DNA of 64,000 nucleotides from Erinaceus europaeus (GCF_950295315.1 NC_080164.1:109016447-109080446), one strand, 5' to 3'; shown: positions 42,802 to 54,000, counted from the stretch's first letter. Numbers and translations are program-made. The notes: a model not told the origin generated them from the sequence alone.

Positions 42802-43930
42802 TTCCATTGTTGAGGTACACTACAGCTCTAAACATAATACAATGCAGTTTATATTATCTTGGCTAGGATACTCTAGAACTTAGGGAAGTCAGATCTGTTT
42901 CTATATATTTGAGTTTGCAAATAATATTGTATCTTTTTGAGTTTCTAGGAATTAAATTATGTGGCAGAACTATGAAATATTTATTCCTTGTTTAGCCTAA
43001 GAATTCAGATTCCAGTGTTCAAGAGAAAAGACCTGGGGTCAGGCACCACCGGGCTTAGTGCAATAGTAACATTCACACATGTGTGCATGACAGCTAGTAG
43101 TGAAAGAATTGGCTGTAATGAGGAATAATAAGAAAGGTACAATAAGAAATTGACAAGCCGCTATCAAGCATCAATTCTCCTGAAGATTTTATTCAGTAAG
43201 TATCAAACTAAAGCCATATTCCACTGTGGCTATACATTACATCATGGACACAAGTCTCTTTTGCTTCAACTGTCAGTTTATAAAAATCATATTTCTTTTT
43301 TCTTTTCTTACTCCAGGTCAGTAGAGACAACAAATAGGCATGCCATGAAGAGTTTTGTCTATGGTGATTGTAATAAAAGTCAGTATTTTCAGTGATAGAA
43401 AATGAGAGCCATTTTGCCTAGTCTTCAGGCTAGATCTGGGTTAGAACTAAGGTACTTCTGACTTGATTCTTGTTTAAATTATTCTCATAGATGGACTTCC
43501 AGTTGAATCAGCTCTAAAGGAGGTCTTGAAAAATACCTGTGATTACCCTGCATTTCCACCTTATTTACTTGAGGTCATATTTCAGTTTACTTGTAGTATA
43601 TTTCAAAATGGTAACAGCAAGCTTTTATCTTTTACTTTGCTCATAAGAGAAACTGCATATACTCATAAAAGTAATTGTATATACTCATAGAAAGAACTGC
43701 ACATCATATACCTTTCCTTTATGTATGCTTTATAAATAAATGCTTTTTAATTTACATTCATGATAATTCATGTCATCTTTTTTCCTAGCTGATTCACTGA
43801 TCCCCTGCAGACATAATAACACCTTATATTTAGAAACATGGTACTTTCCTATAGTTTAACCTATTCACTCTCATAATAGCTCCTATTTTGCCATTTCTGC
43901 TATCCCTATTTTCCAAACAGAAAAAAAAAA
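42802..43930. other. Intron, nothing recognised
   Basis: About 1.1 kb of AT-rich single-copy looking intron. The plus-strand 81-codon frame at 43150-43395 has no recognisable homology or splice signals. Confidence 0.45.
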
Positions 43931-44190
43931 TGAGGTTCAAGGCTAGGAGTATAGAATGACCTGCCTATACCCATGTCCAGTGAAGAAGCAATTACAAAGG
44001 TCAGACCTCCCACCTTCTGCACCCCATAATGATCCTGGATCTGTGCTACCAGAGAGATAAAGACTAGGAAAGCTTTCAATGGAGGGGATTGGATGTGGAA
44101 CTCTAGTGGTGGGAATTGTGTGGAATTGTATCCCTCTTAACCTATGGTCTTGTCGATATTTTTATTTTATAAGCCAAATTAAAAAAGAGA
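43931..44190 (+). mobile_element. L1 3' UTR end
   Basis: AGGAGTATAGAATGACCTGCCTATACCCATGTCCAGTGAAGAAGCAATTACAAAGGTCAGACC to TATGGTCTTGTCGATATTTTTATTTTATAAGCC, the terminus of the older subfamily. Confidence 0.88.
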
Positions 44191-44383
44191 AAAAATGAAG
44201 TTCAAATTAGTTCTTTGGCTTCCATAAATTCTATCATCTATGTATGAGGTAAAAAAAAAAATCAATTATATATAGAGTAAAAAAGCAAAATTTGAACTGA
44301 TATTTTTTGAGTATCAATCCAATTCTTGTAACTGTAAGAATCATTGTGCTGAGAACATTGATTGGGGCAGAAAATAAAGTCAA

Positions 44384-44435
44384 TTGAAGTACTTTGAATA
44401 TATATGTATATATATATATATTCAAAGTACTTCAA
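44384..44435. repeat. Near-perfect 52-bp AT palindrome
   Basis: Arms TTGAAGTACTTTGAATATAT and ATATATTCAAAGTACTTCAA around a short TA core. A diverged second and third copy of the arm (TATTCAAAGTATTTCAA, ATTCAGAGTACTTCTA) follow to about 44507. Confidence 0.92.
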
Positions 44436-44560
44436 TATATATTCATATATATATTCAAAGTATTTCAATATATATATATATTTATATATATTCAGAGTAC
44501 TTCTATATATATACATATATACATATATACATATGTATATGCATATATATATATATTACC
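44436..44560. repeat. (TA)n-rich microsatellite
   Basis: TA/CATA repeats continuing from the palindrome; the long Ile/Tyr frames read through it are not genes. Confidence 0.93.
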
Positions 44561-44682
44561 AGAGCACTGCTCAGCTCTGGTTTATGGGGATATGGGGGAT
44601 TGAACCTGGTGGGACTTTGGAGCCCCAGGCATGAGAGTCTCTTTGCATAACCATTATGCTGTCTACCGCCATCCAGTACTTC
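44561..44682 (-). mobile_element. SINE type D, reverse
   Basis: CCAGAGCACTGCTCAGCTCTGGTTTATGG, GGGGGATTGAACCTGG, GGCATGAGAGTCTCTTTGCATAACCATTATGCTGTCTACCGCC. Confidence 0.92.
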
Positions 44683-45029
44683 CAATAAAAGTATGCTTCA
44701 GCTTCACACTTCCGTGTATAAGTATAGCTCACCGAACCCACCATAAAAGTTCTGGTTAGTCCCCCTATCAGGTAGGTCTCTTCTATCCTCTCCTTATCCC
44801 TGTCTAGCAGCTAACATTTTAATGTTTGTGCTGTGTCAGTGTTTTTGCTTTGACTTTATCTATTGCCACATATAAGTGAAACCATCCCTCAACTGTCTTT
44901 CTTACTTACTTTGACAAAATCACCTTAGGTTCTACCCACATTACCATAAAAAGCACATCATCTTGTTTAATAGCTGAGTAGCATTCCGCTGAATTCATAG
45001 AGCATAAAATAACTTCTTTATCTGTTACC
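44683..45029. other. Intron with possible L1-like remnant
   Basis: GCTGAGTAGCATTCCGCTGAATTC near 44972 resembles the reverse of an L1 ORF2 end (compare 24290), but the match is weak. Nothing else is recognised. Confidence 0.35.
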
Positions 45030-45740
45030 ACTTAGGTTGTTTCCATGTGTTGGAAACACTGACTATGAACTTATCTGTTGAGGTCAGACATGACAGGAAG
45101 TACCTGCGGGAACACAGACACTGCTGTACTATATCAGAACACATGTATCCCAGATGCACCTGTGTGCCTGGAGGAAGGAAATTGCTTGCTGCCCAGGAAA
45201 TGGGAGTGCTAACAGGTGTGAGTGTGGCTTAGAAAGGAGGTGAAGGTGAGGGTGGGATATTTATATGCTACACCTGTGGTTTCTCTCTGCTCATGTGTAC
45301 TATGACGTGAATATTCTTTTTTTTTTTTAATATTTATTTTATTTATTTATTCCCTTTTGTTGCCCTTGTTGTTTTATTGTTGTAGTTATTATTGTTGTTG
45401 TTGTTGGATAGGACAGAGAGAAATGGAGAGAGGAGGGGAAGACAGAGAGGAGGAGAGAAAGCTAGACACCTGCAGACCTGCTTCACCGCTTGTGAAGCAA
45501 CTCCCCTGCAGGTGGGGAGCCGGGGTTCGAACCGGGATCCTTATGCCGGTCCTTGTGCTTTGCGCCACCTGCACTTAACCCGCTGCACTACAGCCCGACT
45601 CCCGACGTGAATATTCTATATTTTCCTGAATAAAGTTTAAAATTCCAGAAAATCATGCTTTCTCTATTCTTTGTTGGGATTATGAGTGATGAACCTTTAA
45701 ACATGTGGGGAACAAACTTGGCCTGTACCTATCCCCGATA
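45030..45740 (+). repeat. Possible solo LTR interrupted by a SINE
   Basis: A TATA-like TATTTATATGC (45260) is followed, across the inserted SINE, by AATAAAG (45631). The composition fits an LTR (GT-rich after the poly(A) signal), but ends and target duplications are not established. Confidence 0.35.
45318..45603 (-). mobile_element. SINE type A, reverse
   Basis: Perfect 14-bp duplication GACGTGAATATTCT at 45304-45317 and 45604-45617. Well preserved body, B-box reversed as GGGGTTCGAACCGGGATCC; a young insertion. Confidence 0.96.
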
Positions 45741-45924
45741 CATACCGTTCCAAATTAATAGTTCCATATTTTTTTGATAAATACTCAGGACTGTTATCAT
45801 TAGGTTATGTAGTATTTCCTTTTGCAGTGTCTTAAAATCGCCAACCTGTTTCCCATAGAGGCTGTACCAAATTTATGTTCCTGTTTGTGGTGAGGAAGAA
45901 TTTTTTTTAAATGAAAGTAAGATG

Positions 45925-46130
45925 ACTTTTTATTGTTGTCACCAGAGCTTTGTGGCTCCAGGGAAATTTCTTTCTTTTTTTCAGATGAAAATACAGAGAC
46001 AGAAGGAGAGCAAAACAGAATCCACAATATCAGAGTTTTCCCCAGGGGGAAAGAGGCCAGGTTTGAACTGGGTTTCACACATGACAAAAGAGGCCCCTCC
46101 CAGGTGAGCCTGTAAATATGGTCCCAAGCA
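45925..46130 (-). mobile_element. Diverged SINE (type C/B-like), reverse
   Basis: TTATTGTTGTCACCAGAGCTTTGTGGCTCC, ATACAGAGACAGAAGGAGAG and GGCCAGGTTTGAACTGGG recall reversed SINE parts; strongly diverged. Confidence 0.4.
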
Positions 46131-46284
46131 GTACTAGATTGTTGATACCACAGACCCTTTGATAGGATGTTTTATTATTCTAACAATATTTGGATTTCTT
46201 ACATATTATCCATTTAATGAATGGTTGAATATTTAAAACATACAGTTTTATCTACTTTAAAATAGATAATAAAATCCAATTTGG

Positions 46285-46990
46285 AGCACTAAAACTATTT
46301 GTGGGTCCTAGTCAGATCAATGGTGTTAACAGTCACTGGTATTTATGTACTTTCTTCATATTTGGGAGCTACTATCTTCTCTAATCCAGCTCTCTAGTCC
46401 AATTCTCACCTCTGATACCATCTTCCTAGACAATACTTTTAGTTCACCTGTATGTTAGCTGTCAGGCTCAGGCAAAATTACGGAAGTTATAGGCCCCTTG
46501 GAACATACCTAAAATAGACTTCATAGCCTTTTCCCACACAAAGACCCCCTAATTTCATCTGCTCTATTCCTACCTTTGGGTTCCTGTTAATTAAACATTT
46601 TGTCCTGCTTTGTATCTTACCATCTTTGAGCTACCAAGTTGCAGATGCTAGCATGATGCCATCCAGACTTCCCTGGGCAGACAACCTCATCATTATGTCC
46701 TAGAACTTCACCTCTCAAGAGCCCTACCCCACTAAGGAAAAATAGAAACAGACTGGGGGTATGGATCTACCTGCCAATGTTCATGCCCAGTGGAGAAGCA
46801 ATTAAAGAAGCCAGACCTCCCACCTTCTGCAATCCCCTAAAGAATTTTGGTCCATACTCACAAAGGGATAAAGAATAGGGAAGCTTCCAATGGAGGGGAT
46901 GGGACACAGAACTCTGGTGGTGGAGACTGTGTGGAACTGTACCCCTGTTATCTCACAATCTTGTTAATCATAATTAAATCACTAATAGAA
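46285..46990 (+). mobile_element. Older-subfamily L1 3' UTR
   Basis: GGGTCCTAGTCAGATCAATGGTGTTAACAGTCACTGG to CAATCTTGTTAATCATAATTAAATCACTAATAG, parallel to 39800-40840. Confidence 0.9.
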
Positions 46991-46998
46991 AATAAAAC

Positions 46999-47345
46999 CA
47001 GGGATTGGGCAGCAGTGCACTGGGTTAAGGATGGGCTAAGGATCCTGGCTCAAGCCCCGGTCTCCCCACCTGCAGGAGAGGTCACGTCACAAGCTGTGAA
47101 GCAGGTCTGCAGGTATCTATCTTTCTCTTCCCCTCTCTGTCTTCCCCTCCTCACTCCATTTCTCTCTGTCTTATCGAACAACAATGACACCACCACCAAC
47201 AATAATAATAACCACAACAACGATTAAAAAAAATAACAAGAGCAACAAAAGGGCATAAATAGACCCTCAGGAGAAGTAGATTTGTGGTGCAGGCACCAAG
47301 CCCCAGCAGTAAACCTGGAGGCAAATAAATAAATAAATAAATACC
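46999..47345 (+). mobile_element. SINE type A' with head deletion
   Basis: GGGATTGGGCAGCAGTGCACTGGGTTAAGGATGGGCTAAGGATCCTGGCTCAAGCCCC. The AACAAC tail, the A' block (GCAGGCACCAAGCCCCAGCAGTAAACCTGGAGG) and (AAAT)n follow. Confidence 0.9.
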
Positions 47346-47602
47346 CATTTGTCCCCACTAAGTAATTCATTTTTTCTCTTTTCCTTTCCAATTCTCACTA
47401 ATGATTGCTGTTTATGATATATATATATATACATATGACACTTTTTTCTGCTTAAAATTATCAAGTCAGAGTTAATATGTATTATGAAATAAAGCACTAT
47501 ATAACATTTATATTGTAAAGGAGCACAATTTAAAGCTTTTTCAATTCCAATTCTTATATTAATTGTTTTATTAAACAAATAACAGAAAAGTAAAAAAATA
47601 AA

Positions 47603-47897
47603 AGGGGGGAGTGGCAAATTGGGCTAAGCACATATAGTACAGAGCACAAGGACCTATAAAAGATCCAGGTTTCAGCCCCCAGCTCCCACCTGCAGGTGGA
47701 AAGCTTCACAAGTGGCGAAGCAGGTCTTCAGGTGTCTCTCTCCCTCCCTGTCTCCCCTCTTCTCTCAGTTTCTCTCTGTCCTATCAAATAAAATGGAACA
47801 AAAGGCCACTAGGAGCAGTGTATTCTTAAGGTCAGCACCGAGCCCCAGCAAAGACCCTGGAGGCAAATTATAAATAAAATAAAATAAAATAAAATTT
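47603..47897 (+). mobile_element. SINE hybrid of type B body and A' 3' block
   Basis: The core GGTGGAAAGCTTCACAAGTGGCGAAGCAGG is type B. The end GGCCACTAGGAGCAGTG..AGCACCGAGCCCCAGCAAAGACCCTGGAGG is the A' block, with (AAATA)n after it. Confidence 0.82.
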
Positions 47898-47902
47898 TAC
47901 GT

Positions 47903-48115
47903 GGAGCCAGCAGTGGCACACCTTGTTACGTGCTCACATTACAGTGCGCAAGGATCCAGGTTCAAACCCCTAGGCCCTACCTTCAGGGGGAAAGCTTCAC
48001 AAGTGGTAAAGTAGGGCTAGAGGTGTTTATCTCTCTCCCTTTCTGTCTCCCCCTCTGCTCTCAATTTCTCTCTGTCTCTATCCAATAGTAAATTAATGAA
48101 AATATTTAATTTTTA
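47903..48115 (+). mobile_element. SINE type B
   Basis: GTGGAGCCAGCAGTGGCACACC to CTCTATCCAATAGTAAATTAATGAAAATATTTAATTTTTAAAAAA. Confidence 0.9.
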
Positions 48116-48239
48116 AAAAATATATCTAGGACATTCTCATGGAGGTGAGGTGAACTCTCCTTTTGAGATTAAGTTGCATTTTCCTTATTCTGAATGAAAT
48201 GGAATATTTTTCACACTCCGGGTAGCCATTCATCTGCAT

Positions 48240-48345
48240 TTTTCCCCCCTGAGAAACCACTTATTGTGGTGCTGGGAATTAAACTGGAATCTAGAAGCCT
48301 CAAGCATGTAAGTTAATTTGCATAGCCATGATGTTACCTTTTTTT
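48240..48345 (-). mobile_element. SINE type D, reverse, diverged
   Basis: GTGGTGCTGGGAATTAAACTGG..CCTCAAGCATGTAAG..TTTGCATAGCCATGATG. Confidence 0.6.
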
Positions 48346-49184
48346 TACCCTTAAGTATAGTTTTTATTCTTATTGTTCTTATCCACTTTTGTTTTGATTT
48401 TTGTGATAGCACATACAATATTTATTTTTTCTTTTCATTTCTTATCTCTCTCTTATACACACCCCTTTAAGCTATTGTAATACTTAAATTGTTCACTTAA
48501 CAAATATTTCCTGATTTTCTCCTGTACACCCAGGAATGTAAGTGAAAATAAACTCAGTCTCACACTGGTACTTACAGTTCAGAGAGGGAGTCTAACACTG
48601 ACAAAATCACTACCCAGGAGAAGGAGAGTCACAGAAAGAGTTGTGCGGGAAAGAGCCAAAGAAACTGAAGAATTCCTGTTCTGAAAGGCTCTGAGGCAAG
48701 TCCCACATTTACCACTGAGGTTAGCTCATAAAACCACATGACGTCAATTCTTTCTTTCAAATTTCTCTCTCCCCTCTCAATTTGATCATACTCCCCCCAA
48801 CTTTTTAAAAATACATTTAATTCTGAATCCTCACATCTCAATTTTTTTTAAGTGGAAAAAAGCAGAAACTCTAATTTCATTTATCTTTGCCTTTCTGGGA
48901 TTTAAGCCAATATTGGACTTGCAGTACAAGCTCAATAAACAGTCTGTTGAGTTGAAGACTAATCCTTCAAAGTGTTCTCCATAAAACAATATGACCTTTC
49001 TCTGATCTGAGCTAACACCTGCATTTTCACAGAAAGTTAAGGCTTACTGCAAATAAGTCCTGCTAGTAAGTGAGACTAATGAGAGAGAAATGTTCCAAGA
49101 AAAGAAAACTGCCTTAGAATGATAACTCAGAAAACAGCTGCCTGCTCTACCCTTCCCACAAAGAAGTCAGAAAATACAGCCACT
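48346..49184. other. Intron, nothing recognised
   Basis: No supported feature; frames here are short and have no splice context. Confidence 0.45.
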
Positions 49185-49400
49185 TCCTATCTTCCTTCCT
49201 CCCCTTCCCTCTGTCCTTCCCTCCTTTCCTTCCCTCTCTCCCCTTCCTCCCTCCTTCCTTCCCTCCATTCCTTCCTTCCTTCCTTCCTCCCTCCCTCCCT
49301 CCCTCCCTCCCTCCCTCCCTCCCTTCCTTCCTTCCTTCCTTCCTTCCTTCCTTCCTTCCTTCCTTCCTTCCTTCCTTCTTTCCTTCCTTATTTCCTCTCC
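49185..49400 (+). repeat. (CCTT)n / (CCCT)n microsatellite
   Basis: Pyrimidine tetranucleotide array. It produces a Ser/Pro/Phe/Leu repeat frame on the plus strand and a Lys/Glu/Gly repeat frame on the minus strand, neither of which is a gene. Confidence 0.97.
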
Positions 49401-49535
49401 TCTTTTTTTCCTCGTTTAGCCATGGCTCACAACCTGAATGACTCCACTGCGCCAAGAAACCATTTCCCCCTTTTCCTTCTCCTTCCCTCTATCTTTCTCT
49501 TGCTCATCCCCTCCCTTCCTTCTTTCAAAAAAAGA
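49401..49535 (+). mobile_element. Possible SINE type D fragment and CT tract
   Basis: Low-complexity pyrimidine sequence with GCCATGGCTCACAACCTGAATGACTCCACTGCGCC; the family is not certain. Confidence 0.25.
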
Positions 49536-49539
49536 AACA

Positions 49540-49835
49540 GGGGGTCATGTGGTAGTGCAGCAAGTTAAGCGCATGTGGCGCAAAGCGCAAGGATCAGTGT
49601 AAGGAGTAGCTTCATAAGCGGTGAAGCAGGTCTGCAGGTGTCTGTCTTTCTCTCCCCCTCTCTGTCTTCCCCTCCTCTCTACATTTCTCTTTGTCCTATA
49701 CAACGACATCAATAGCAACAATAATAATAACCACAACAACTATAAAACAACAAGAACAACAAAAGGGGGGGCCTCCAGGAGCAGTGGATTCATGGTGCAG
49801 GCACTTAGCTCCAGCAACAACCCTGGAGGCAAAAA
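49540..49835 (+). mobile_element. SINE type A', internally deleted
   Basis: GGGGGTCATGTGGTAGTGCAGCAAGTTAAGCGCATG.. then GGATCAGTGTAAGGAG joins TAGCTTCATAAGCGGTGAAGC, so the B-box block is missing. The A' block and an A-run end it. Confidence 0.88.
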
Positions 49836-49975
49836 AAAAAAAAAGAAATAGAGTGGAATGAGAGAGAAGGAGAGACACCTCCAGCATAGCACTGCTTCAC
49901 GACTTGTGAAGTTTCCTCTCTGCAGGTGGCAACGTGTGGCTTCAACCTGGGTCCTTGTGCATGGGTGCACAAGGA
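49836..49975 (-). mobile_element. SINE type B fragment, reverse
   Basis: GAGAGAGAAGGAGAGACACCTCCAGCATAGCACTGCTTCACGACTTGTGAAG to GGGTCCTTGTGCATGG, followed by a short inverted CACAAGGACCCAGG. Confidence 0.7.
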
Positions 49976-50340
49976 CCCAGGCCCTAAGACTTTCAACTTT
50001 GCAAGGAAACCCAACTGGTAGACCATATAGTCTTTGGATGACTATGAAGGTCTTTCTAAAACAAAGTCATTGCAGTGACAGGAAGGCAGTTTCCTGGAGG
50101 AATACTAACTTACTATTAATGTGAAACCTCATGGGCAGTGAACCTGACTGTGGGGTTAATTGAAATGTGGTGGTGAAAATTTTGTCCTTCTTGGAATCAG
50201 GGACAATTGAGGGTTGTGGTTAAGTTCTAGGTTCTGGGTCAGAGGTGGAGAATTTTTTTTCTGCCTAGATTTATTTGGATATTTATAACATCATTCAACG
50301 GCCATAAGGCATTAACAAACAACATAAAAGTGAGTGCTTC
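49976..50340. other. Intron, nothing recognised
   Basis: No supported feature. Confidence 0.45.
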
Positions 50341-50343
50341 TGA

Positions 50344-51960
50344 TGGCATCTGGAACCTGGTGGCTGAAAAGAGAGTTAACATACAAAGCCAAACAAATTG
50401 TTGAGCAATCATGGACCCAAAGCTTGGAATAGTGGAGAGGAAGTGTTGGGGAGGGGGTACTCACTGCAAACTTTAGTGTACTTCTGCTTTCAGGTATATA
50501 TTTTGCACTTGTTTATGGATACGTGTGAACATATGCTCTCTCTCACAGAACCTGGTGTATATCTAGGTTTGGGGACTTTGTTAGAAAGTGATCCACCTGG
50601 GATGGAGTTAGAGAATGCTATGAAAGGAAAGGTCTCACCTGAGTAATGAAGCTGAAGGGTTGTCATTCCACACCTGAAGTCTCTGGACACAGTCTGAGCT
50701 GAAGCATGTTGAGGTGGCAATCGTTGCGTTGATTAGGTTGCGATTGGCTGATGCAGTATTATTTGATATGGATTGGGAGAGGCATGCAGGAAAGTGGACC
50801 CTATCCTAAGGTTCCAGGACTGGGGGACATATAGGCTCTTTAGTGGAGATGTGAGGTTCTTGCTGTCTTAGGGTTCAAAAAGACAATGGATAGTTAATGT
50901 TATACTCACATTATTTGGTAATTGGGTTAACTCTGAAAAGTGCTTTATTTAGGGTTTGCTGTATAGTACCCAGTATCTTGTAAATAGCTGTGCCACTGGT
51001 TGCCTCTGATCTACTTGGTCTAGGCTTTTGAGAGAGTCCACATATCAAATACACAGCCTATATATTGAGAAGACTCAGTCTGTGTTTTAAAAACTTTGAG
51101 ACATACAATTAATTTTTCTCCTCTCATATTAATTAACTAGTGATTTATATGACTACACTTTACTAGGAGTGTACATAAACACCATTCCCACCACCAAAAG
51201 ACTGTGTCCTATCCCACACACCCACTCTCACCCCCCACCATCCCAGGAAGCCGCATGTCTACCCCTCACCACAGGATTTTTACGTTGGTGCCCTACTTTC
51301 AATTTAGTCAGATCCTGCTTTTAGTTTCCCTTTCAGATCTTCTTTCTCAACTTCTGTTCATGAGTGGGATCATTCCATACTCATCTTTATATTTCTGACT
51401 TAGCTCACTTAATATAATTCCTTCTAGCTCTGTCCAAGATGGGTTAAAGAAGGTGGGTTCATTGTTCTTGATAGCTGTATAGTATTCCATTGTGCATATA
51501 TACCACAGCTTTCTCAGCCACTCATCTGTTGTTGGGCACCTGGGTTGCTTCCAGGTTTTAGCTATTATGAATTGTGCTGCTATGAACATAGGAGTACACA
51601 CCTCTTTTTGGTTGGGTGTTATGGAGTCCTTCTTCCCGGGACTGAAGACCCCACCAATGTGTCCTGGAGCTCCACTTCCCCAGAGACCCACCCTACTAGG
51701 GAAAGAGAGAGGCAGACTGGGAGTATGGACTGACCAGTCAACGCCCATGTTCAGAGGGGAAGCAATTACAGAAGTCAGAGCTTCCACCTTCTGTAACCCA
51801 CGACGACCCTGGGTCCATGCTCCCAGAGGGACAGAGAATGGGAAAGCTATCAGGGGAGGAGATGGCATATGGATATTGGGTGGTGGGAATTGTGTGGAAT
51901 TGTGCCCCTTCTACCCTATGGTTTTGTTAATTTATCCTTTCTTAAATAAAAAATAAATTA
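50344..51960 (+). mobile_element. 5'-inverted L1 (twin-priming structure)
   Basis: 51636-51960 is the terminal L1 3' UTR in plus orientation (ACTGAAGACCCCACCAATGTGTCC.. to CTTTCTTAAATAAAAAATAAATT). 50344-51635 is the adjacent upstream part of the same L1 in reverse: the 3' UTR from exon-2-like GGCATCTGGAAC back to the start, then ORF2 coding for its last 95 or so residues (51347-51635 minus, ITPNQKEVCTPMFIAAQFII to DEYGMIPLMNRS). The two parts meet at L1 positions only about 25 bases apart. This is the classic product of 5' inversion during target-primed reverse transcription. The unspliced GT-AG segment is at 50357-50464. Confidence 0.92.
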
Positions 51961-52074
51961 AAAAAATTCCTGAGTGAGTTTTCCTACTGGCCTCCATTAC
52001 TCTGATTTAATTTAAATGTCTATTGTGTTTTTATAGCAAAAAAAAAAAAGTTAGTGCTTAATATTGTAGTTGCC

Positions 52075-52226
52075 TTGGCAGGGTCAGAGAGAAGAAAGAG
52101 GAGAGACACCTGCAGCCCTGCTTCACCACTTGTGAAGCTTCCTCCATGCAGGTGGGAACCTGGGGCTTGAGCCTAGGTCCTTGTGCATGGTAACATGTGC
52201 ACCACCACTGGACCTTCTGTGTATTT
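52075..52226 (-). mobile_element. SINE type B, reverse
   Basis: GGCAGGGTCAGAGAGAAGAAAGAGGAGAGACACCTGCAGCCCTGCTTCACCACTTGTGAAGC to GCACCACCACTGGACC. Confidence 0.82.
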
Positions 52227-52235
52227 TCTACTTTT

Positions 52236-52549
52236 TTTTTTTTAAGAATAGGCTTTCTTTTTTATTTTTTAATATTTATTTATTCCCTTTTGTTGCCCTT
52301 GTTGTTTTTTATTGGTGTAGTTATTATTATTGTTGTTATTGATGTCGTCATTGTTGTACAGGACAGAGAGAAATGGAGAGAGGAGGGGAATACAGAGAGC
52401 GGGAGAGAAAGACACCTGCAAACCTGCTTCACCACCTGTGAAGCGAGTCCCCTGCAGGTGGGGAACTGGGGGCTCAAACGGGATCCTTCCACCGGTCCTT
52501 GCACTTTGTGCCACCTGTGCTTAAGCCACTGCGCTACCACCTGACTCCC
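52236..52549 (-). mobile_element. SINE type A, reverse
   Basis: A 9-bp duplication TCTACTTTT lies at 52227-52235 and 52550-52558. Typical tail and head ending CGCTACCACCTGACTCCC. Confidence 0.93.
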
Positions 52550-52558
52550 TCTACTTTT

Positions 52559-52915
52559 ATCTTGTGATGGAGGAGACCGTTTTAACTCAGATACTGATGT
52601 TTTTCACTGTTATTTTTATCCCCACTTGGATTCACTCTTTAATGTTATTCTTTTCTCTTAGATGTGTCCTTTAAAAAGGTCTCCTTCTGTTTGATGGCTT
52701 GTATCCCAGTTTTATGAGATTTAACTTTCCAAGAAAAGCCATTAATGTAATTAATTTTGTGAAAATAGCATTCCTATATTAGTCTAAAATGTTTTCAAAT
52801 ATAAAATGAACAGTTCACTTCCCTCTTATAATACAAAAGGTTGTTTATAACAAGAAGCCATTAGTTCACAAAACACCCTTAATTCTAGAGACTCTTAAAG
52901 TATTTTTTTAATTTT
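52559..52915. other. Intron, nothing recognised
   Basis: No supported feature. Confidence 0.4.
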
Positions 52916-53045
52916 TTAAATTTCTTTATTGGGGAATTAATGTTTTATATTTCACAGTAAATACAATAGTTTGTACATGCATAAAGTTTCTCAGTTTCCC
53001 ACAAACAATACAACCCCCATTAGATCCTCTGTCATCCTTTTTGGA
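52916..53045 (-). mobile_element. L1 3' end, reverse
   Basis: TTTCTTTATTGGGGAATTAATGTTTTATATTTCACAGTAAATACAATAGTTTGTACATGC parallels 23940-24010 and 54005-54065. A target duplication GAGACTCTTAAAGTATT flanks it (52888 and 53044). Confidence 0.82.
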
Positions 53046-53079
53046 GACTCTTAAAGTATTAATAAAATTGAGAACCCCC

Positions 53080-53175
53080 TCAAAATAGCTCACTTGGCTA
53101 GTGTCCTGCTTTGTCATGTGTGAGACCTAGGTTCAAGCCTGACCCCAGTGGTATTGAAGGAAGCTTTCTTGTTGT

Positions 53176-53224
<49 letters not shown>

Positions 53225-53240
53225 GCCTTATTTGTCTCTA
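53080..53240 (+). mobile_element. SINE type E with (CT)n
   Basis: CAAAATAGCTCACTTGGCTAGTGTCCTGC..CCTAGGTTCAAGCCTGACCCCAGTGGTATTGAAGGAAGC followed by 44 bp of CT repeats. Confidence 0.75.
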
Positions 53241-54000
53241 TCACAAAAGGAAAAGAAAAGATGAAAAAACTTTAAATTGTGTGTTTGAATTTTAAATTTT
53301 TATCATCATTTTATTTTCAGTTTAGATTTTAAAACAGCTTAGCTTCACCATAAATTTCCAATAAGACATTGAGACAAAATTATCTAATTATTTTGTGCTA
53401 ATTTTAGGCATCATAAACCTGTGTTCCAATATTTAAAGCTGATCGATGGCACTGAATTTTTTTTTCAAAAATGTGTGAAAGTATTAAATATTCTGCTAAA
53501 ATAAACCTTGCAGGAGACAGGTCATACTAACTCTTAAAGAGAGAAATGGTAGAATGTTGAAGCTCACAAGATCTCTGAGAGTACAAGCAGAAAAGGCCAT
53601 CATCATTGCTTCTGACATTCTCCCAAACTAGATTAGAAAATAAGATAATGTTTCAGATCCATAAGACAAAATATTACATAATTAGGTGAAGGATCCAAAC
53701 TCATGGGGAAGTTTGCCAAAATTTGCTGTATATATAAGTCCCAATAAATGTGTTCAGAGCTCTGTTCCAGGCCATGCCCTGAATAATTCCAAGGTTCCTT
53801 GCTTCTATGTGTTTACATTTCCCTCCCTTCCTTCAAACCCCCCACAGGACCTGGACTCCTGTAAAATCTCCCATAAATTTGGCATTTTTGTCTGTGTAGA
53901 ACGTCCTATAAACATTTAAAAGGAGGCACTCAATAAATATCTCATTGGGATTTGCAAGTGAACTTATGTTTTCTTCCTTTCTTATTTCCTTTCTTTCTTT
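53241..54000. other. Intron, nothing recognised
   Basis: AT-rich; no supported feature. Confidence 0.45.

Noticed and set aside
44262..44650. Several Ile/Tyr-repeat frames
   Set aside because: They are translations of a TA-rich array.
49119..49568. 149-codon Ser/Pro/Leu-rich frame and its Lys/Glu/Gly-rich minus-strand counterpart
   Set aside because: Both are readings of the (CCTT)n microsatellite; no start context, splice sites or homology.
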